NCBI GenBank assembly: GCA_954871525.1
Contig: OX940864.1
Coordinates: forward strand, 23,120,001 to 23,184,000
Length of the DNA stretch: 64,000 nucleotides
Reading direction: 5' to 3'
DNA from: Parietaria judaica
Taxonomy: Eukaryota; Streptophyta; Magnoliopsida; Rosales; Urticaceae
Positions 22,733 to 34,853 of the stretch are shown here, one piece after another. The notes beneath the pieces are model-generated. The model did no database searches. It was not told where the DNA came from and was given only the letters and a program-made list of their open reading frames with translations. Within the stretch, counting starts at the first letter, position 1, and every line of letters begins with the position of its first letter. A program made the translations under genes and the position numbers.

Positions 22733-23880
22733 TTATTATTATTATTTTTTTTTATCTATATACTTGACAAAAAATCGGTCAAAAATATATTTTGTGCTCC
22801 GTGTTAATTTAAATGAAAGTTTGTCTACAACACCAGTAGTAAAAGACATTACGGTTCAAAGAAATAAAAATAGACAATTCAACCTAAGATTAAAGTTGCG
22901 CTCAGACAGTGGAGTTGAGTTTTTTTTTTTTTCTTCAAGATTCTCACAATTATTATAACACATTATATTTTGGCTTTAGCTTTATTTTCGATGATTCGTT
23001 TTCACTTTCAGTACACTACGTGTGCTAATGAGATTGGGTGTATTAGAAGGAAAAAGACAAGTGGGATTCAATTTAAGTTATAGTGTTGTCAATGAAAGAA
23101 AGGGTAAGCTGTTTCAGTGTTTTATCAGATGATCATGTGGTGGTGAATACTTGGTCGAAGAGTAAATCAGTCTGCAAACAATAATGTCGTTCTTATTGCG
23201 CAAGTCCCTTTCAAGTTTCAATAAATAGTTTGTAAAAGTGTCATCGCTGATGTAACTTGAGGTGAAACTTTTCTTCTAATTAATATGTTTTTTTTATAGA
23301 AATAATTGAGGTGAGGGTAAACTTATACTGGGGAAGAGTGTATCTAATTTATTTATTATTATTTTTTTAACAGTGAACGAAGTACTCAAATGATGTAAGA
23401 GTGTCCGATTAGATAGCTATCGTTGAATTGTTCTCTCTTCGACTAGGCGTTGTAGCTCATTTTGACTCCATATCTATTAAATATACGTGGTCAAAAAATT
23501 AAAGTGAAAGATAAGATGGGTTTACATGTAAGTGATGTAACATAACATTTACAAAAGCGTTGACGGAGCTGTCGAGTCATACATTTTTATCTAAAAATTT
23601 GAGTACTCTTCTGCTCAATTAATTACAACTTAAATACTTTTACCTTAATTATTCATTTTCTTAATATGATTTTTTAATCATTGCCTTATATAACTCCTAG
23701 GTATAATGGATTGAACCTCGAAGAGACAATTCAAATCAATAAATTGGACTTAAGACATTACATCTCTTTGCGATTTAAACAAATCCAAATGAACTATGGA
23801 CATCTTTTTAACAACCTTAAAAAGATAGTAGAACTTTGATAAATTAATAACCACGATTAAATAATAATTTTATCCACTTC

Positions 23881-25296
23881 CGACTTGCGACCAACTAGCT
23901 AAATTAATATTTCACTAAATTTAACTTTCTTAGAAGTATTAGGTCTCAAGTGATATATAAATTAATAATCAATATATACAATATATAACATTACATAACT
24001 AATTCTGAAATAACCTTAAATAAATAAATAAAAAAGCTACATTAACTAACTAATCATGTATTAAGTAACCAATCATGTAGTCTTTTAAACTATGATTCAA
24101 TTTTTTTTTTAATGTTTCTTTCTCTTTCAACTTCATCTCTAAATTTATGTAGAGCATTAAGAAAACCCGGTGTTGTATATTCGCGCTGTAGGAAAAAAAT
24201 TGTTTAAAACGGTTGTCGCAACAACTGCATCACTATGGAAAACGGGCTCTAATTTAGTATTGCTGTCTTCGAACAGTGTAATATGGTTAGAGATACTGTA
24301 ATTCATATCAGTGTTTAAAATGTGTCATACATGATTTTTTAAATTATAATAATTTTATTAATTAATAATTCGATAATGTTCATTAATAGTATATATTGAT
24401 TTTAGGGTAAATGAAGCAAATGTCAATTTGTGACTCAATGTTTCAAAAAAAAAGCCCAAACCTATTTTTGGTAATTAAAACCACCAATTAATTGCAATAT
24501 GGACCAATATACCCTTCTTTTTTTTTTACGTGTGAAAAAATTAAATAGCAAAAATCAACAATTATTCTAATTAATTAAAACAAAATAAATTTCTTTCCTT
24601 GAATATAGGTTTCCTATTTATTTTTGACGTGGGGATATTCGAATTACTTGCGTACAAATCAAATAATTATTTGAATTAATTAAATCAAAACACAATTCTT
24701 TCCTTAAATATAGGTAAATACAATAACGATTTAAAATTCTCCCTATTAATCAGTATTCAAAATTTAAATGATTTTATTTTAATGATTTTATTTCAAAAAT
24801 TCAAAAATTTAAATTATTTTGACGATATAATTTTTAAAAACAAAATCAATTCTATTCTATCTATTAATTTGTAATTTAAGTTACGAATTCTAAATAGTAT
24901 TACTTGAAGTTAAGTTACGAATTGTAATTGTAATTTAACTTACAAAATTATACCAGTAAATCAATATATCTGTAAATGTAATTTAAGTTACGAATTTATA
25001 ATAGTAAATGACTATGCATGTATTCGTAATTTAAATTACGAATTTATATTTACGTATCCTCCTAATTTTGGATACGTATATATAGTTACGAAACTGTAAT
25101 TACAAAAATATTATAATTATGTAACTATAATTACAAAACTAAAATTACGTAACTATAGTTATGGATACGTATATGTAGTTACAGAACTTTTATGATGATT
25201 TTTTTTTAATTACGTAACTGTAATTACAAAACTAAAATTACGAAACTATAGTTACGAATACTTATATAGTTACAAGTACGTACATGTAATAACCAA
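23881..25296. other. AT-rich DNA with a TTACGAA/GTAATTAC degenerate repeat
   Basis: No gene is visible. From about 24880 to 25290 the sequence repeats variants of TTACGAAACTGTAATTACAA, many with internal inverted symmetry (GTAATTAC, GTTACG/CGTAAC). Unit length is irregular. Confidence 0.55.
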
Positions 25297-25299
25297 ATG

Positions 25300-25720
25300 G
25301 TAAGTATCCTTACAAAGGCTCCACGTTGTCGAAGTAGATGTCGAAGAGGTAACCATAGACCGAACAGCGACCCGAGCTCGAGTGGCTTCCTCATTCCTCC
25401 GCTCTTCGCATCCTCGCCGGCGCTCACGGGAATCCACAGCCTGAGTTTAAACGACGACGACAAGATGATAGAGACCAGGATCGGCGCGGCTAGGCGACAT
25501 TGCCGAGATTGCGCGGCGGCGATAGGGAGGTGGCGGAGAAGCGAACAGCGAGCGAATGAACGGCCTCCCCGGCGGTGAACGCAGTCGAAGAAGGAGTGCC
25601 GAAGGCCACAATCGTTGACGGCACTCCGAAAAGCAGCGACAACAAAGGTGCTCCGAAGTAGAGAGGGAGAAGCGCTCGCGGACGGAGATGAGGGAGAAGT
25701 GCTCGCGGACGGTGTATGTA
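25300..25720. other. Local GC-rich stretch of unknown origin
   Basis: About 420 bp of clearly higher G+C content, rich in CGACG, GGCG and GGAG, in otherwise AT-rich DNA. Overlapping open frames exist on both strands (25297-25578 plus, 25224-25763 minus). None gives a recognisable domain or starts convincingly. It could be an eroded exon, a captured gene fragment, or the transcribed part of a transposon. Confidence 0.4.
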
Positions 25721-25729
25721 CGTGTAAGT

Positions 25730-25731
<2 letters not shown>

Positions 25732-25792
<61 letters not shown>
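25732..25792. repeat. Compound (AC)n(AT)n microsatellite
   Basis: About 15 AC units run directly into about 15 AT units. The Cys/Val- and Tyr/Ile-rich frames through here are artefacts. Confidence 0.95.
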
Positions 25793-25797
<5 letters not shown>

Positions 25798-25799
25798 GA

Positions 25800-27257
25800 G
25801 AGATAACGTATGTACGTGTGTGTATAGGAGAGTGAACGAGAGTAAAAGAGGAGTGAGGATTTTGAAAATGGAATTAATTGAGGGATAAATTAAAGGAAAT
25901 AAAACCACAATTATAGAAAAAATAATTTTGAAATTAAAATATATAATTAATAATAATTAAACATAAATTAATATTAAGGGTAATATGGTCCGAACAAAAT
26001 TATTAGTGGGTATAAATTAGTTTTATGAAACTATGGACATTTCTTTTAAACTTTAGATGTTTTTTTTTGCATTTTGTGGGTTTTTCTTTGATTTTATTGT
26101 AGTCATTATGGATGAACTTAAATATTTCCACTTTTAAAATAAAAATTTTATTATATTTTTAATATATAAGAAAAAATAATTTTAACTTTTAAGTTAGTAC
26201 TCATAATATCATAATAACATCGTCAGTCTCTGACACTTCTCGTGGAACGCAAGTTTTCCAGGTATAAACTTTTGTGGGGCCGACACTCACGCCAAACTCA
26301 AGAGTCGATAGGTCTCCCTACGAGGGCTTCTCGATAATCTATTAAATAACGATACACAGTAGACACGATACACGTTGGCCGTACTCAAGTTGAAGAGTGA
26401 CGAGTCCTTTTAACAACATATAGATTTAATCTTGACTTTAAACAATGTTAAATGGGTTACCAATTTGCATGCAAATAGTTATTATATATAATTATTGCGT
26501 GCAACTTTTCTAGCAATTATTTTTATGTAAGTTATTTTCTCTTAATGACGTCATAAAGTGATCAATATTTGAATACTTCAATATGCTACAATACAAAATT
26601 TTCGGAATACCCACGTTTGAATTGTAACTGTTGATGGGCAGTTACATAAAGTGAGGATTTTCATTCGTTTTTTGGTCCCCCAAGTCTAGTAACCACTCTC
26701 ATTCGTTCTCATACACCATTTCTGAGAGAGAGAAAGAACTAGGGCTCGGAAGACCTCAAAGAATCAAGTTTTACGACATCCTCAACCTTGGTCATCGGTT
26801 AACAATGGCTGGAGGTACGCCGATCTTTTATTCCGCATCTTTGTGATTTTAAATGATGTTACAATCACAATAAAGTCTTACATTTTATACATATTTCTGT
26901 GTCTATTTGTTTTCTTCATTTTCTCTTTTCCAATCATCGTTTTTGTTTGCATGTTTTATTTTATTGTCCACCGCGAAGGACAAAGAGGTTTACGTGTCAA
27001 GCGTCGATGTTCTACAAATGAGTTCGGTCGGTATGTCTTCGATTATATATTGAAAATGGACCGGAATCCTTAAGAAAAAAAATTACAACCACATTAATTA
27101 ATCGAGTTAAACCAGAATAAATTTGCATGCAATTTTAAATTACAATGTCAATATAAAAGAAGAAATATAAAAAGATTGATATAAATCTCATCACTATTTC
27201 ACGTTTAGCCACGTATTAAAGATAAAATAAAAAACAAGATATTTTTATCCATTTGTA
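25800..27257. other. No supported gene; possible LTR or 5' exon remnant
   Basis: Around 26722-26817 a GA-rich leader is followed by a short ATG frame and then a good splice-donor-like context (GGAGGTACG). The same kind of GGTACG junction occurs in the family A LTRs, so this may be the R/U5 part of a diverged LTR rather than a host exon. The frame 26843-27073 shows no domain. The region is cut off at 27258 by the truncated LTR. Confidence 0.35.
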
Positions 27258-29937
27258 AAAGATTATGACAAGTCGTTGAATAAAGATGGTGCTTATTATG
27301 ATAATCTTATTATAGTTTCTGGTAGAGTAAAATAGAATGTTTGATCCTTAGTTCATACATGATGCAATTATGTTATTATTATCACAACAGATTCAATGTG
27401 AGGAAGAATTAATAATCATAATAAATGAACTTAAAATTTCTGTGACCTGATTAACTGGGTGGGAGCCCATTAATTGTATAAGGTCATTTATAATGTGACT
27501 AAGTGACAATCCTATTCTGGATTTTGTGTGTGTCACACTCACTAGAAGTGCATTAAGTATGAAGTGTCTTCATACTGGATTGGACCTGACTTAAACTTCG
27601 GAAGTTATCATATAAGACCGTCACTGATAACTTGGAGTTGAGTCACTAGTAGATGATCAAATGAATATTCGATCTAAGTCTTGAGTGATCTTGAGTCCGA
27701 GCTGCTGGCTTGATTGTTCTTTGATTTAGCCGTTAAAGAACATAATATATTACTGTTGTTCCCAACACTATTATTTTGGGAACATGATAGTCAGCAGTAA
27801 GGGTAGCTTGGTCATAGACATGGGCATCACACAACTCTCTTCAGAGTCATGATGATTCCCTTGATTGTCGGTGGTGAGAAGTGAGAGGTACCCGTGCGAA
27901 AATTATGAATCGAAACCATAAGTGGGTTACTCATGATATCATTGACTGAGTCAAGGATGAAAATGCAATGAGGGGCAAAACGGTAAAAACTGCCTGCTCA
28001 TGTGTGGATCATTAAGTTAAAAATCAATAACCCAAATTTGACTGTATCAATGGACACCCTGTGTAATTAAGGGAATAATATATACGGCATAACTAAAGAG
28101 TGCAGCCTCGGGTTTATAGTGGAATAACACCGAGGTTTGACGAACACCCGAGCAGTTCGTTGAAGCTTAAGTGATACGGGTCCATGGTCCCCAGGATAGC
28201 TCCGTAACGGATGATACGTACGTGATAGAAACATTTTGAGATGTTTTTGATAATTTGGCAGGACTTATAAAACTGAAGTATGTGACAGACATCAGATAGT
28301 TTTATCAGTAACGTGGCAAAAGTACCATATCTTGGTAACCGAAATTAACTGACAAAATAAAGTAGAATTTGGATTTTTTGTCAACATGAAAGTTATTGGA
28401 AATTAAATTCTAACAAACTTTTCTTTTGGAACCGATTCGTTTTGTCGCACGATTTGTGATTTAGAGAATTTCTAAGTTTGTGATCGTTTCGGTAAACTAT
28501 GAAATTAAATCACATGTCACGAATTTAAATGATGGTGTGACACCATAACATTTGAATGTGTGATATTGAGATCAGAGTATATTAATATAATTTAATTATT
28601 CGAATTTAGTTATTAATATCTTATTAATAATTAATAATTAATTAATAGATTTATATTAATATATAAATAATATATATTTATATATATTATATGTGTAAAA
28701 TCGATTTATGCCTTGGAATGTGCAACAATATGACATTTGAATGGATAGGCTTTGGTTTTTTCATAATTGCGGCATGAGTACCAAATGTTTTGGTATTTGA
28801 GAAAAACCCTAAAATCAATTTAATCAATTGGATCGGTTATGATTTAATATTAACCGTTGGATTAAGATAATTGATATATTCGAAATTAATAACTTGGTGA
28901 CCATGTTTTGTTTTTCAAATTTATCTAATTAATTATATCCGTTAGATCGGTCTAAGATTTAATCTTTACCGTCAGATTGGAAATTAATTATTTATATATA
29001 TAATATATTAATATTCGAATTATATAAATGGATAAAGTCAAATTATGATTTTATTAAATCTTTTGATATTTGATTTTATCCTAAACTAATTTGATCCATT
29101 AGATCGGTTTAAAGATTTATCTCAACCGTTGGATCTGGATAATTAGAATTCAAATTTTAATATATACATATATATATAAATTCGAATTTCAAGGATAAGA
29201 GGATAAGATTAGATTTTTGATTTTATCCAAGTCTTTCTTATTTAATTAAATCCCTAATTAATTATATCCCTTGGATTTAGATAAGATTAAATCTATACCA
29301 TTGGATTGAAATAATTAATTATATTTAATTAATAGAATTCGAAATTAAGGGAGAGAAATTCTCTAATTCTGTTACAGTCTGAGCCTATAAATAGGGAGCT
29401 CATTCTACAAATTTTTTCCACCTTTCCCCAGAGAAAAATTCGAACTCTCCATCTCCCTTAGGGTCTGCGAATTTTTCCTCTGATCTCTCTTTCTGGTTCG
29501 GCTTAAAAGACTTAGTTCTCTGGAAGCTTAAAAAGAACCATCAGTTTAAATTTTGCGACGGAGTCTTGCCGGCGAAGCCCACGCTTCGGTACGAGGAATC
29601 CAGGAGAATATCCCAAAAGATCACGAGAGTTTCCCTCAGCACCGGCGAAGCCCTGCCAAGTTCAGAACGCGCAGCCGGAAGTCGATAATAGAGGTACGGC
29701 CTTATGCATTGGGTTAATAAATGCGATCATTTACTGCTTTCAATTTATTTCCAGTAAAGACTAGATTATTTATAATGATTTATGAATATTAAATTACATA
29801 ATATTTATCGGGTCTTGTAATATGGTTATTATCCGATGTTCGGATAATATGTTTTTCCGCTTAAAATAATTTTTTAAATGTTACCCGGACGGTCCAACGG
29901 CACAATTCGCGATAATAGACAGGGATTATTCCCAACA
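27258..29937 (+). mobile_element. LTR family A, second copy, truncated at its 5' end
   Basis: Colinear with 16329-20354 minus the nested element, beginning at GTAAAAGATTATGAC...GTCGTTGAATAAA. The first ~42 bp of the family, including its TGTTGGACATG start, are missing. It contains AGCCTATAAATAGGGAGCTC, a promoter-like TATA box, then CAATAAATGCG-type sequence, and ends CCCAACA at 29937. It abuts the protease frame of a different, Ty3/gypsy element with no PBS between them. The join is therefore a secondary breakpoint or a nested insertion with deletion. Confidence 0.7.
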
Positions 29938-29938
29938 T

Positions 29939-30388
29939 GACGACGCTCTAGTAGTATCTCTAAGTGTCAACAACTGGGTCACAAAAAGGATCCTCGTCGA
30001 CAATAGCAGCTCGGCCGACGTAATTTTCCTGTCGAGACTATGTCAGATGAAGGTCAAACCCGAAGACATCGACAGAGAATCAATTCCTCTGACCGGGTTC
30101 AGCGGTCACTCCATTTACACCATCGGAGAGATGAAAATCCCCATACTAGCTGGAGGGGTAAACCTTTCCACCAAGTTCCTGGTCATCGACTGTCCATCCC
30201 CCTACAACGTCATACTAGGGAGGCCATGGATACACGCGATGAAGACGGTACCGTCAACGTACCACCAAAGCTTACAATTCCTGTCTGAGGAGGGAATAAA
30301 AGAAATAAAGGGCGACCAAGCCATGTCCAGGAGATGCTACATGTCAAGTTTCATGCTCGCAAAACAGAGCACAGAGCACAATGCATAG
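29939..30388 (+). pseudogene. Tat-type retroelement aspartic protease
   Basis: The frame runs from the LTR junction at 29939 (DDALVVSLSVN) to a stop at 30388. The active-site motif reads ILVDNSSSADV: the catalytic Asp is kept but the usual DTG/DGS triad is changed to DNS. The flap region (ILAGGVNL) and the final hydrophobic motif YNVILGRPWIHAM are recognisable. It is probably inactive. Confidence 0.85.
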
Positions 30389-30406
30389 CAATCAAAGCGA
30401 TCCGAA

Positions 30407-31810
30407 GTGAACGAAGTCCGAACCACCTCAGAAAATGATTCACCAACACTCGAGGTGGTCAAACAAGTGCCCATCGACGAAGGAAACCCCGAGCACACGG
30501 TCGGTATAGGAGCCGAACTCAAAGGCGAGTTGCGAAAAAAACTCATTAAATTCCTCAAAAGGAACAAAGACTGCTTCGCATGGTCGCACGATGATATGCC
30601 AAGGATCGACCTCGAGATCATCTCCCACCAGCTAAACGTCGACCCAAGTTTCCGACCCGTAATACAGAAACATAGGAAATTGGCCCCCGAGCGATCCCAA
30701 GCGGTAAATGACGAGGTCCAGAGACTTCTCCAGACAGGGTCAATCCGCAAGGTCAAATACCCCGATTGGTTGGACAATACCGTCGTGGTAAAGAAGAAGA
30801 GCGGGAAATGGAGGGTATGCATCGATTTCACGGACCTGAACAAGGCTTGTCCGAAAGACAGTTTTCCACTTCCCCACATCGACAGGCTCGTCGAGGCTAC
30901 GTATGGACACGAGCTACTCTTCTTCATGAATGCCTTCTCGGGGTACAACCAAACACTAATGCACCCCGATGATCAAATAAATACAGCCTTCATAACGGAA
31001 CGAGGTATCTACTGTTACAAAGTAATGCCATTCGGTCTAAAGAATGCCGGGGCAACGTACTAAAGGCTTGTCAACAAAATGTTCTCAGAACACCTCGGAA
31101 AAACAATGGAGGTTTATATTGATGACATGCTGGTAAAGTCAAAATACTCGAGGGATCATGCCGCCCACCTCGCGCAATGTTTCGAGGTACTAAAAAAGTA
31201 CCAAATGAAACTCAACCCATCTAAATGCTCATTCGGAGTATCTTCCGGTAAATTCCTAGGCTACCTGGTAACCCAGCGAGGTATCGTGGTCAACCCGGAG
31301 AAAATTGGAGCTCTGATAAATATGCCATCACCTAAGAATATCAAGGAAGTCCAAAGACTCACCGGAAGAATAGCCGCCCTAAACCGATTTATATCGAGGT
31401 CCACAGACAAATGCCTCCCCTTCTACAAAATGTTGAAGAGGAACAAGAAGTTCGAATGGACACCGGAGTGCGAGCAAGCTTTCCAAGATCTCAAAAGATA
31501 CCTGTCCACGCCGCCGATACTGGTAAACCCGATCACCGGCGAACCCCTGTTCATCTACCTCGCAGTAACCAGCTTCGCCGTCAGCAACGTACTGGTGCGA
31601 GAAGACCGAGGCGATCAGAAGCCAATCTTCTACACAAGCAAATCCTTGGAGAATGCCGAGACACGGTACCCCGCGCTAGAGAAACTTGCACTGGCACTCA
31701 TAACGTCGGCAAGGAAACTCAGACCATATTTCCAAGCTCACACGATCGTAGTAATGACCCTACAGCCACTAAGAACCATACTCCATAGTCCAAACAATCC
31801 GGTAGACTGA
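30407..31810 (+). pseudogene. Ty3/gypsy reverse transcriptase and RNase H, with in-frame stop
   Basis: First segment (30407-31063): DDMPRIDLEIISHQL, the finger/palm motifs VVVKKKSGKWRVCIDF and DLNKACPKDSFPLP, then FGLKNAGATY. A TAA at 31061-31063 stands where these elements have Gln before RLVN. The same frame continues (31064-31810) with the catalytic YIDDM, the thumb/connection GYLVTQRGI...PSPKNIKEVQ and an RNase H (AVSNVLVRED, KPIFYTSKSL), then stops. A single C-to-T change explains the first stop. Confidence 0.92.
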
Positions 31811-31869
31811 CGAAGTGGGCTGTTGAATTAAGCGAATTCGACGTGGAATACAAGGTACGGGCATGAGCT

Positions 31870-32622
31870 AAATCGCAAGTCCTCGCAAACTTCCTAGTAT
31901 AATTGCCCGCGGATCAGCCCGAAAGAAGAACTCTGGATGAAGTATGGATCCTAAAAGTAGATGGATCATCAAACCAGGAAGGATCAGGAGCAGGAATCCA
32001 CCTCGTGTCACCAAGTGGCGAGGTGATAGAGCAATCGTTTCGATTAAAATTCAAAGCCTCAAACAACGAGGCAGAATACGAAGCGCTCATAGCCGGCTTA
32101 AAACTCGCGAGAGCTGTTGGGGCATCACGAGTAAAAGCTCACTCCGAGTCAAAGCTCGTGACAAGCTAAATAACGGGAGAATATGAAGCAAAAGACCCAA
32201 GAATGAACGCCTATCTAAAAGTCGTCCAAAGGCTAATAAGCTCGTTTAACAAGGTTAAAGTCATCCAAATCCCACAAAGTGAAAACGCCCAAGCTGATGC
32301 CCTAGCGGGACTGGCATCTACCTCGGATCCCGAGGTGAAAAGAATCATCCCGATAGAATCTATAGATGCACCAAGCATCGATCTCAACATAAATGTCATC
32401 GAACTCCAAGATGACGACTGGAGAACCCCTCCAGTAAAATACATTCGAGATGGGGAAGCACCTCGAGATCGTCTAGAAGCTAGAAAAATCAGAGCTAAGA
32501 GCTCGAGATTCTGCATGATCAAAGAATCACTATACAAACGGAGCTTCAGAGGACCATACCTGAAGTGCCTCGGAAAAAAAGAAGCAGCTAATGCACTTCT
32601 CGAGGTACACGAAGGAACATAA
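31870..32622 (+). pseudogene. Additional RNase H domain of the Tat element
   Basis: After a short linker the frame contains WILKVDGSSNQEGSGAGI, then NNEAEYEALIAGLKLA and AHSESKLV: an RNase H fold with the first Asp and the Glu visible. The third acidic position reads Glu in SES rather than the usual Asp. A TAA at 32167-32169 interrupts it. The region 32203-32622 continues with the linker toward integrase (SENAQADALAGLAS). This second RNase H copy places the element in the Tat clade. Confidence 0.85.
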
Positions 32623-33644
32623 GGAAATCACTCCGGGGTCAGGTCGTTCGCAAACAAAGTGAAGCGCCAAGGTCTATTTTTGCCAACGATGTTAGAAGAC
32701 AGCGAAAACTACGTTAGAAAATGCGATGCATGCCAAAAACATGCCCCCACAATCAAGCAGCCAGCTCTAAAGCTCCCATCCGTCACAATTCCCTACCCTT
32801 TCATGAAGTGGTCGATAAACATTGTAGGACCCATGCCGGCCGCCAAAGGCTTAACGAGGTTCATCCTGATCGCCACCGACTACTTCACAAAGTGGGTAGA
32901 AGCAAAAACATACGTCCTGATCAAAGACATCGACGTAGAGAAATTCGTATGGAAAGACATTGTCTGTAGATTCAGCCTCCCCAAAGAGATCATAGCAGAC
33001 AACGGTCCACAATTCATCTCGAGCAGATTAAAAAATTTATGTGCAAGCCAAGAGATATCCTTAAACACCTCGACACCGAGGTATCCACAAGGAAACGGTC
33101 ATTCCGAAGTGGCAAATAGAACGATCATCGACGGGATCAAAAAAAGACTAGATGCCAAAAAGGAAGGTGGCCAGAAGAGCTCTTCGGGGTACTGTGGGCA
33201 TACCGCACCACACCTCGGAGAGCAACCGGCGAAACACCTTTCGCGCTAGTCCACGAAATAGAAGCAATGGTCCCAGCAGAAGCCGAATCATAATATTGCC
33301 CGAAAAAACTGGAAGAAAACAACGAAATGCTGCTCAATGAGCTCGACTACATCGAAGAATGAAGAAACCGCGCACTACGTAGGATCAAAAATTACTAAAG
33401 GGTAATCGCAAGATACTACAATGCAAAAGTCCGACCACGACCCTTCGAAGTAGGAGACCTAGTACTGCGCAAAGTATTTCAAAACATGGTGGAACCAAAT
33501 GCCAGAAAACTCGGGATAAAATCGGACGGACCATACAAAGTATCCGAGATAGCCAAACCCGGCGTATACAGGTTAATGAATTTGGAAGGTCTGAAAGTCC
33601 TCCGAAGTTGGAACACCCAACACCTCAAAAGGTATTACTCCTAA
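32623..33644 (+). pseudogene. Ty3/gypsy integrase, frameshifted with several stops
   Basis: The zinc-binding Cys pair (RKCDACQKHA) precedes a core with Asp in ATDYFTKWVEA, Asp in IADNGPQF and Glu in [10 protein letters not shown], so the DDE triad is visible. A frameshift near 33160-33185 moves the frame; in the new frame [19 protein letters not shown], then DLVLRKVF and GPYKV continue to a stop at 33642-33644. At least three extra stops interrupt this C-terminal part (near 33290, 33360 and 33397). Confidence 0.9.
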
Positions 33645-33660
33645 AGGGAGGTACCCCCCC

Positions 33661-33715
33661 AGAACTACGTAGTGGCTTGATCCCAGCAAACATTAGTACG
33701 TAGGCAGCCCGACAA
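33661..33715 (+). repeat. TACGTAGGCAGC module, copy in the 3' region of the Tat element (a)
   Basis: Begins GAACTACGTAGTGGCTTGAT and continues to TACGTAGGCAGCC. CTACGT and ACGTAG can pair. The second hairpin seen in the LTR copies is not preserved here. Confidence 0.6.
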
Positions 33716-34772
33716 AGGCACAACCCCCTATCCTATATTTTCCACTTCGACAACAACTTTAGATGAAAATTAGGGTTGTCTAAGAAATTTTACCAACTAT
33801 GTACAAAATGGTTCAAGATTCCTATACCTTTTTTCTCTATGTTTATTTATTTTTCCTCCGGGATGGTAGTATACACTAGTATACTCCACGGTTGATATTT
33901 TACCTTTAATAGATTCTTGATTCTGAAATCTTGAAAATTTTTTAAAGACTCATGTTTTGTGTAACAAGAAAGTGTCCTCCGTAATCATGTCCTGTATTCA
34001 AGAATTTGATTTGATAATATCGAACATTATTGGCGACATTCATTTTCATACTAGTAGACATAGCTTTAGCATCACTCACACGTTTGCCCATCGTAGTCGA
34101 TAGTTTGTGAGTTTGGAACGTGATTTGCCAGAACCCGATTGAGAATCGAATATACTCATCGTAACAGTATTCGAGGTAATAAATGAGGACCCAAATATTA
34201 CTCCCTAAAACTGTAGAGATTCATACGAGGCCGCGAACTACGTTCGAGATGATTACTTAGCTATCGCCTAAAACCGTGAACTACTCGTTAAGTTTTATCT
34301 TCGAATTTAAATTTTTATACAAGGATGTGAATACGTCGAGGTAACTTATCCCTATTTATTAAATATCAATCGAAAATATACCGAATGATAGAGAAAAACG
34401 AGACCCGTTTCATTTACAGAAATGCAAAAAAGCATTGCCTAACCCAACAAATACATGCCTAGCAATACTTTTAGACCATCTCTAAGTACCTAAATGTTGA
34501 GCCAATCCATTGATTGATAAAACACAGAGGGAAAAACCAGCTCCAAAATTGTGTGAGGCATCAAAAGAGGAAGTAGAAATACCCCTTCATGCCGAACCAA
34601 TTTGCGAGGTGACTATACCCAAATTGGTTAACGATTTGAAGGGAAATGGAGATCTCCTAAGACTCCATCAGCCTAAACATGACTTCCTTAACGACTGTCT
34701 CCTAGCGCCCACATCGAGAGATAGGGTAAAGAAACGTGTGATCACAGACTTCTATCCTTGAGAGCAATTCTT

Positions 34773-34853
34773 ACACCATGAATTACGAGATGACTTGATC
34801 CCTGAAAGAAGGGTACGTAGGCAGCCTACGCTTTGCGAGGTCTAGTATCAAAT
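34773..34853 (+). repeat. TACGTAGGCAGC module, copy in the 3' region of the Tat element (b)
   Basis: ATTACGAGATGACTTGATCC, a short spacer, GGGTACGTAGGCAGCC, then a second possible hairpin CCTACGC-TTT-GCGAGG and a TATCAAAT end. It is colinear with the LTR copies at 39291, 49854 and 60088. Confidence 0.65.

Larger units (their letters stand above)
21290..23880. repeat. Dispersed repeat family D, copy 1
   Basis: Blocks here recur in the same order at 36905-38060. They include TTTGATCTAGGA...CATTAG, AAAGAGTTTAGAGCA...CGTTGAGAGGCAAA, CACTACGTGTGCTAATG, GATCATGTGGTGGTGAAT, CCTTTCAAGTTTC...TTTGTAAAAG, and a block with AAATCAATAAATTG. I find no coding region. The family could be a transposon interior or an old segmental duplication. 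Copy 1 also carries a (TA)n run and a 112-bp tandem duplication. Confidence 0.6.

Noticed and set aside
25447..25908. Cys/Val- and Tyr/Ile-rich open frames on both strands
   Set aside because: They are translations of the (AC)n(AT)n microsatellite and its flanks. The same applies to TA-run frames at 7766-8117, 21627-21839 and 62677-63032.
26802..27073. Host gene with a short first exon (ATG GCT GGA G|GT)
   Set aside because: No second exon with a recognisable domain, and a similar GGTACG junction occurs in the family A LTRs. An LTR remnant is at least as likely.
29938..33644. Endogenous pararetrovirus (caulimovirid)
   Set aside because: The order protease-RT-RNase H-RNase H-integrase with DDE motif, PPT and LTR is that of Ty3/gypsy Tat elements. 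No movement protein is seen, and caulimovirids lack integrase and LTRs.
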